Positions 63,187-64,000 of a stretch of 64,000 nt of DNA are shown piece by piece (position 1 is the stretch's first letter; each line of letters opens with the position of its first letter). The DNA comes from an uncultured Alphaproteobacteria bacterium (GTDB taxonomy: Bacteria; Pseudomonadota; Alphaproteobacteria; Rhodobacterales; Rhodobacteraceae). The notes beneath the pieces are model-generated. The model was not told the origin of the DNA and did not search any database. It was given only the letters and a program-made list of their open reading frames with translations. A program made the position numbers and the translations under genes. The stretch covers positions 1 through 64,000 of the forward strand of contig CACAMI010000001.1 of the NCBI GenBank assembly GCA_902533625.1, written 5' to 3'.

Positions 63187-64000
63187 TTATTGTGCTTCCA
63201 TAAACACCTTGCCTAGAGATCCTGGTGTTGACGATCCTCCCTGTTTCTTACTGGAAGAAATAATTACAAGCGCAATTATTGTCACAATATACGGTGTCAT
63301 TGACAATAGTGCTACACTTAATTCTATTCCTATTGCCTGAAGATTTAATTGTAATATTGTAAACCCTCCAAATATATATGCACCAACGAATAACCTTAGT
63401 GGCTTCCAACTAGAAAAAACTACTAAAGCAAGAGCAATCCAGCCAGCACCGGCTGTCATTCCTTCAGTCCATTGAGGTACTCGAACCAGTGATAGATATC
63501 CTCCTGCCAATCCAGCAAAGCAACCACCAATAAATATTGTCAAAATTCGAGTTTTTATAACATTGTAACCTAGTGCATGTGCTGAGTCTTGATTTTCTCC
63601 AATAGCCTTAATAATTAAACCAAACCGAGTTGCACGGAAAAAGTACCATACCAAACACACACTTATAATTGAGAAATAAACTACAAAATCATGCTGAAAT
63701 AATATTTTTCCCAATATAGGTATCTCTGAAAAAAAAGGTATGTCTGGTGTAGAAAGGTAGGGAGGCTTAATGCCTGTGTATGAATGCCCAAGAAGTGAAG
63801 CTAGTCCCAATCCAAACATGGTAAGGGCTAAACCTGATGCCACCTGATTTGCTCTTAAGACTTGAGTTACGATTCCAAAAACTATCGATAAAAATCCTCC
63901 ACCTAATGCCGCACCTATGAGACCAAGTAAAGGTGAATTTAGCTCCACGCAAACAATGAATCCGCTTATTGCACCAATAATCATCATACCTTCAACTCCA
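63187..64000 (-). CDS. BMP-type ABC transporter permease (5' end off window)
   Basis: Inner-membrane permease of a nucleoside-type ABC importer (YufQ/NupQ-like). The track starts at an internal Met (63987), but the frame stays open to the edge, where it reads GVEGMMIIGA. That matches the family's conserved GVxNLGVEGMMLxGA with the first residues missing. At least seven hydrophobic segments follow, with GLGLASLLGHSYTGIKPP and LGYNVIKTRILTIFIGG typical. The 20-nt gap to the BMP protein shows an operon; the ATPase and the other permease should lie beyond the right edge. Confidence 0.92.
   Translation of the reverse strand, partial: GVEGMMIIGAISGFIVCVELNSPLLGLIGAALGGGFLSIVFGIVTQVLRANQVASGLALTMFGLGLASLLGHSYTGIKPPYLSTPDIPFFSEIPILGKILFQHDFVVYFSIISVCLVWYFFRATRFGLIIKAIGENQDSAHALGYNVIKTRILTIFIGGCFAGLAGGYLSLVRVPQWTEGMTAGAGWIALALVVFSSWKPLRLFVGAYIFGGFTILQLNLQAIGIELSVALLSMTPYIVTIIALVIISSSKKQGGSSTPGSLGKVFMEAQ

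Noticed and set aside
1-64000. CRISPR arrays, insertion sequences, prophage, rRNA or tRNA genes
   Set aside because: None recognised by eye: no regular direct-repeat arrays, transposase motifs or T-loop signatures. A tRNAscan-SE and CRISPR-finder run would settle this.

Overview
The window is a contiguous piece of an AT-rich (roughly 35-38% GC by eye), gene-dense chromosome. It is best explained as a free-living marine alphaproteobacterium. Pointers are the heme cluster hemC-hemD-mic60-hemY, the block secB-fxsA-tim44-smr-hslUV, the block dnaQ-coaE-aroE next to hemE-rho-mnmE-mnmG-rsmG-parA-parB, an SDHAF4-type small protein, and an HslV with an N-terminal extension. Osmolyte and organosulfur or organohalide genes (choline sulfatase, a DddQ-like DMSP lyase, a cytosolic reductive dehalogenase) suggest seawater. 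I cannot name the genus. No rRNA, tRNA, insertion sequence, prophage or CRISPR array was seen.

Layout. (1) 1-3.3 kb: selenocysteine genes selA and selB on the minus strand, selB running off the left edge. (2) 3.4-25 kb: an accessory catabolic region. It holds a self-sufficient-looking reductive dehalogenase with a duplicated core, a flavodoxin-fold quinone reductase, a tightly overlapping trio (cysteine hydrolase, arginine-deiminase-like enzyme, FAD hydroxylase), MmgE/PrpD, choline sulfatase, a DddQ-like cupin overlapping a zinc-free alcohol dehydrogenase relative, MATE, GFA, aldehyde dehydrogenase, two NAD(P)-dependent dehydrogenases, a creatinase-like M24 protein, a DksA-like regulator, a lone PD-(D/E)XK nuclease, an AEC carrier and an SDR. 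(3) 25-29.4 kb: hemC-hemD-mic60-hemY. (4) 29.5-40.5 kb: housekeeping genes tsaD, gpsA, ahcY, an HD phosphohydrolase, a thioredoxin-TPR protein, a LON-domain protein, a Trm112-like protein missed by the ORF track, purH, a heparinase-like protein, rsmB and sdhAF4. (5) 40.5-47.7 kb: rimP-nusA-ylxR-infB-hslV-hslU, preceded by a hairpin with a U-tract that ends exactly at the rimP start codon. (6) 47.7-52 kb: smr, tim44, fxsA, secB, dnaQ, coaE, aroE. (7) 52.0-52.3 kb: a non-coding AT-rich gap with DnaA-box matches, the best candidate for oriC. (8) 52.3-60.8 kb: hemE, hemG, rho, mnmE, mnmG, rsmG, parA, parB, with two perfect parS palindromes inside coding sequence. (9) 60.8-64 kb: hemW, then a BMP-type nucleoside-like ABC transporter running off the right edge.

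How it fits together. The right part is the replication-origin domain: genes diverge at 52.0-52.3 kb, ParA and ParB are encoded 7-9 kb away, and their centromere sites lie in mnmG and rsmG. Heme synthesis is spread over both sides (hemC, hemD, hemE, hemG, with hemY and hemW alongside). HemG, a protein type mainly known from gammaproteobacteria, sits in the hemE-rho slot where alphaproteobacteria usually carry hemJ. The accessory region looks like scavenging of small organic molecules: halogenated aromatics (inferred from RdhA and the FAD hydroxylase), guanidino-type compounds (inferred from the deiminase-like and creatinase-like enzymes), choline sulfate and DMSP. The strongest leads for something new are the hydrolase/deiminase/hydroxylase trio, the DddQ-like gene pair, the creatinase-like protein with altered catalytic acids, and the HemG-for-HemJ displacement.
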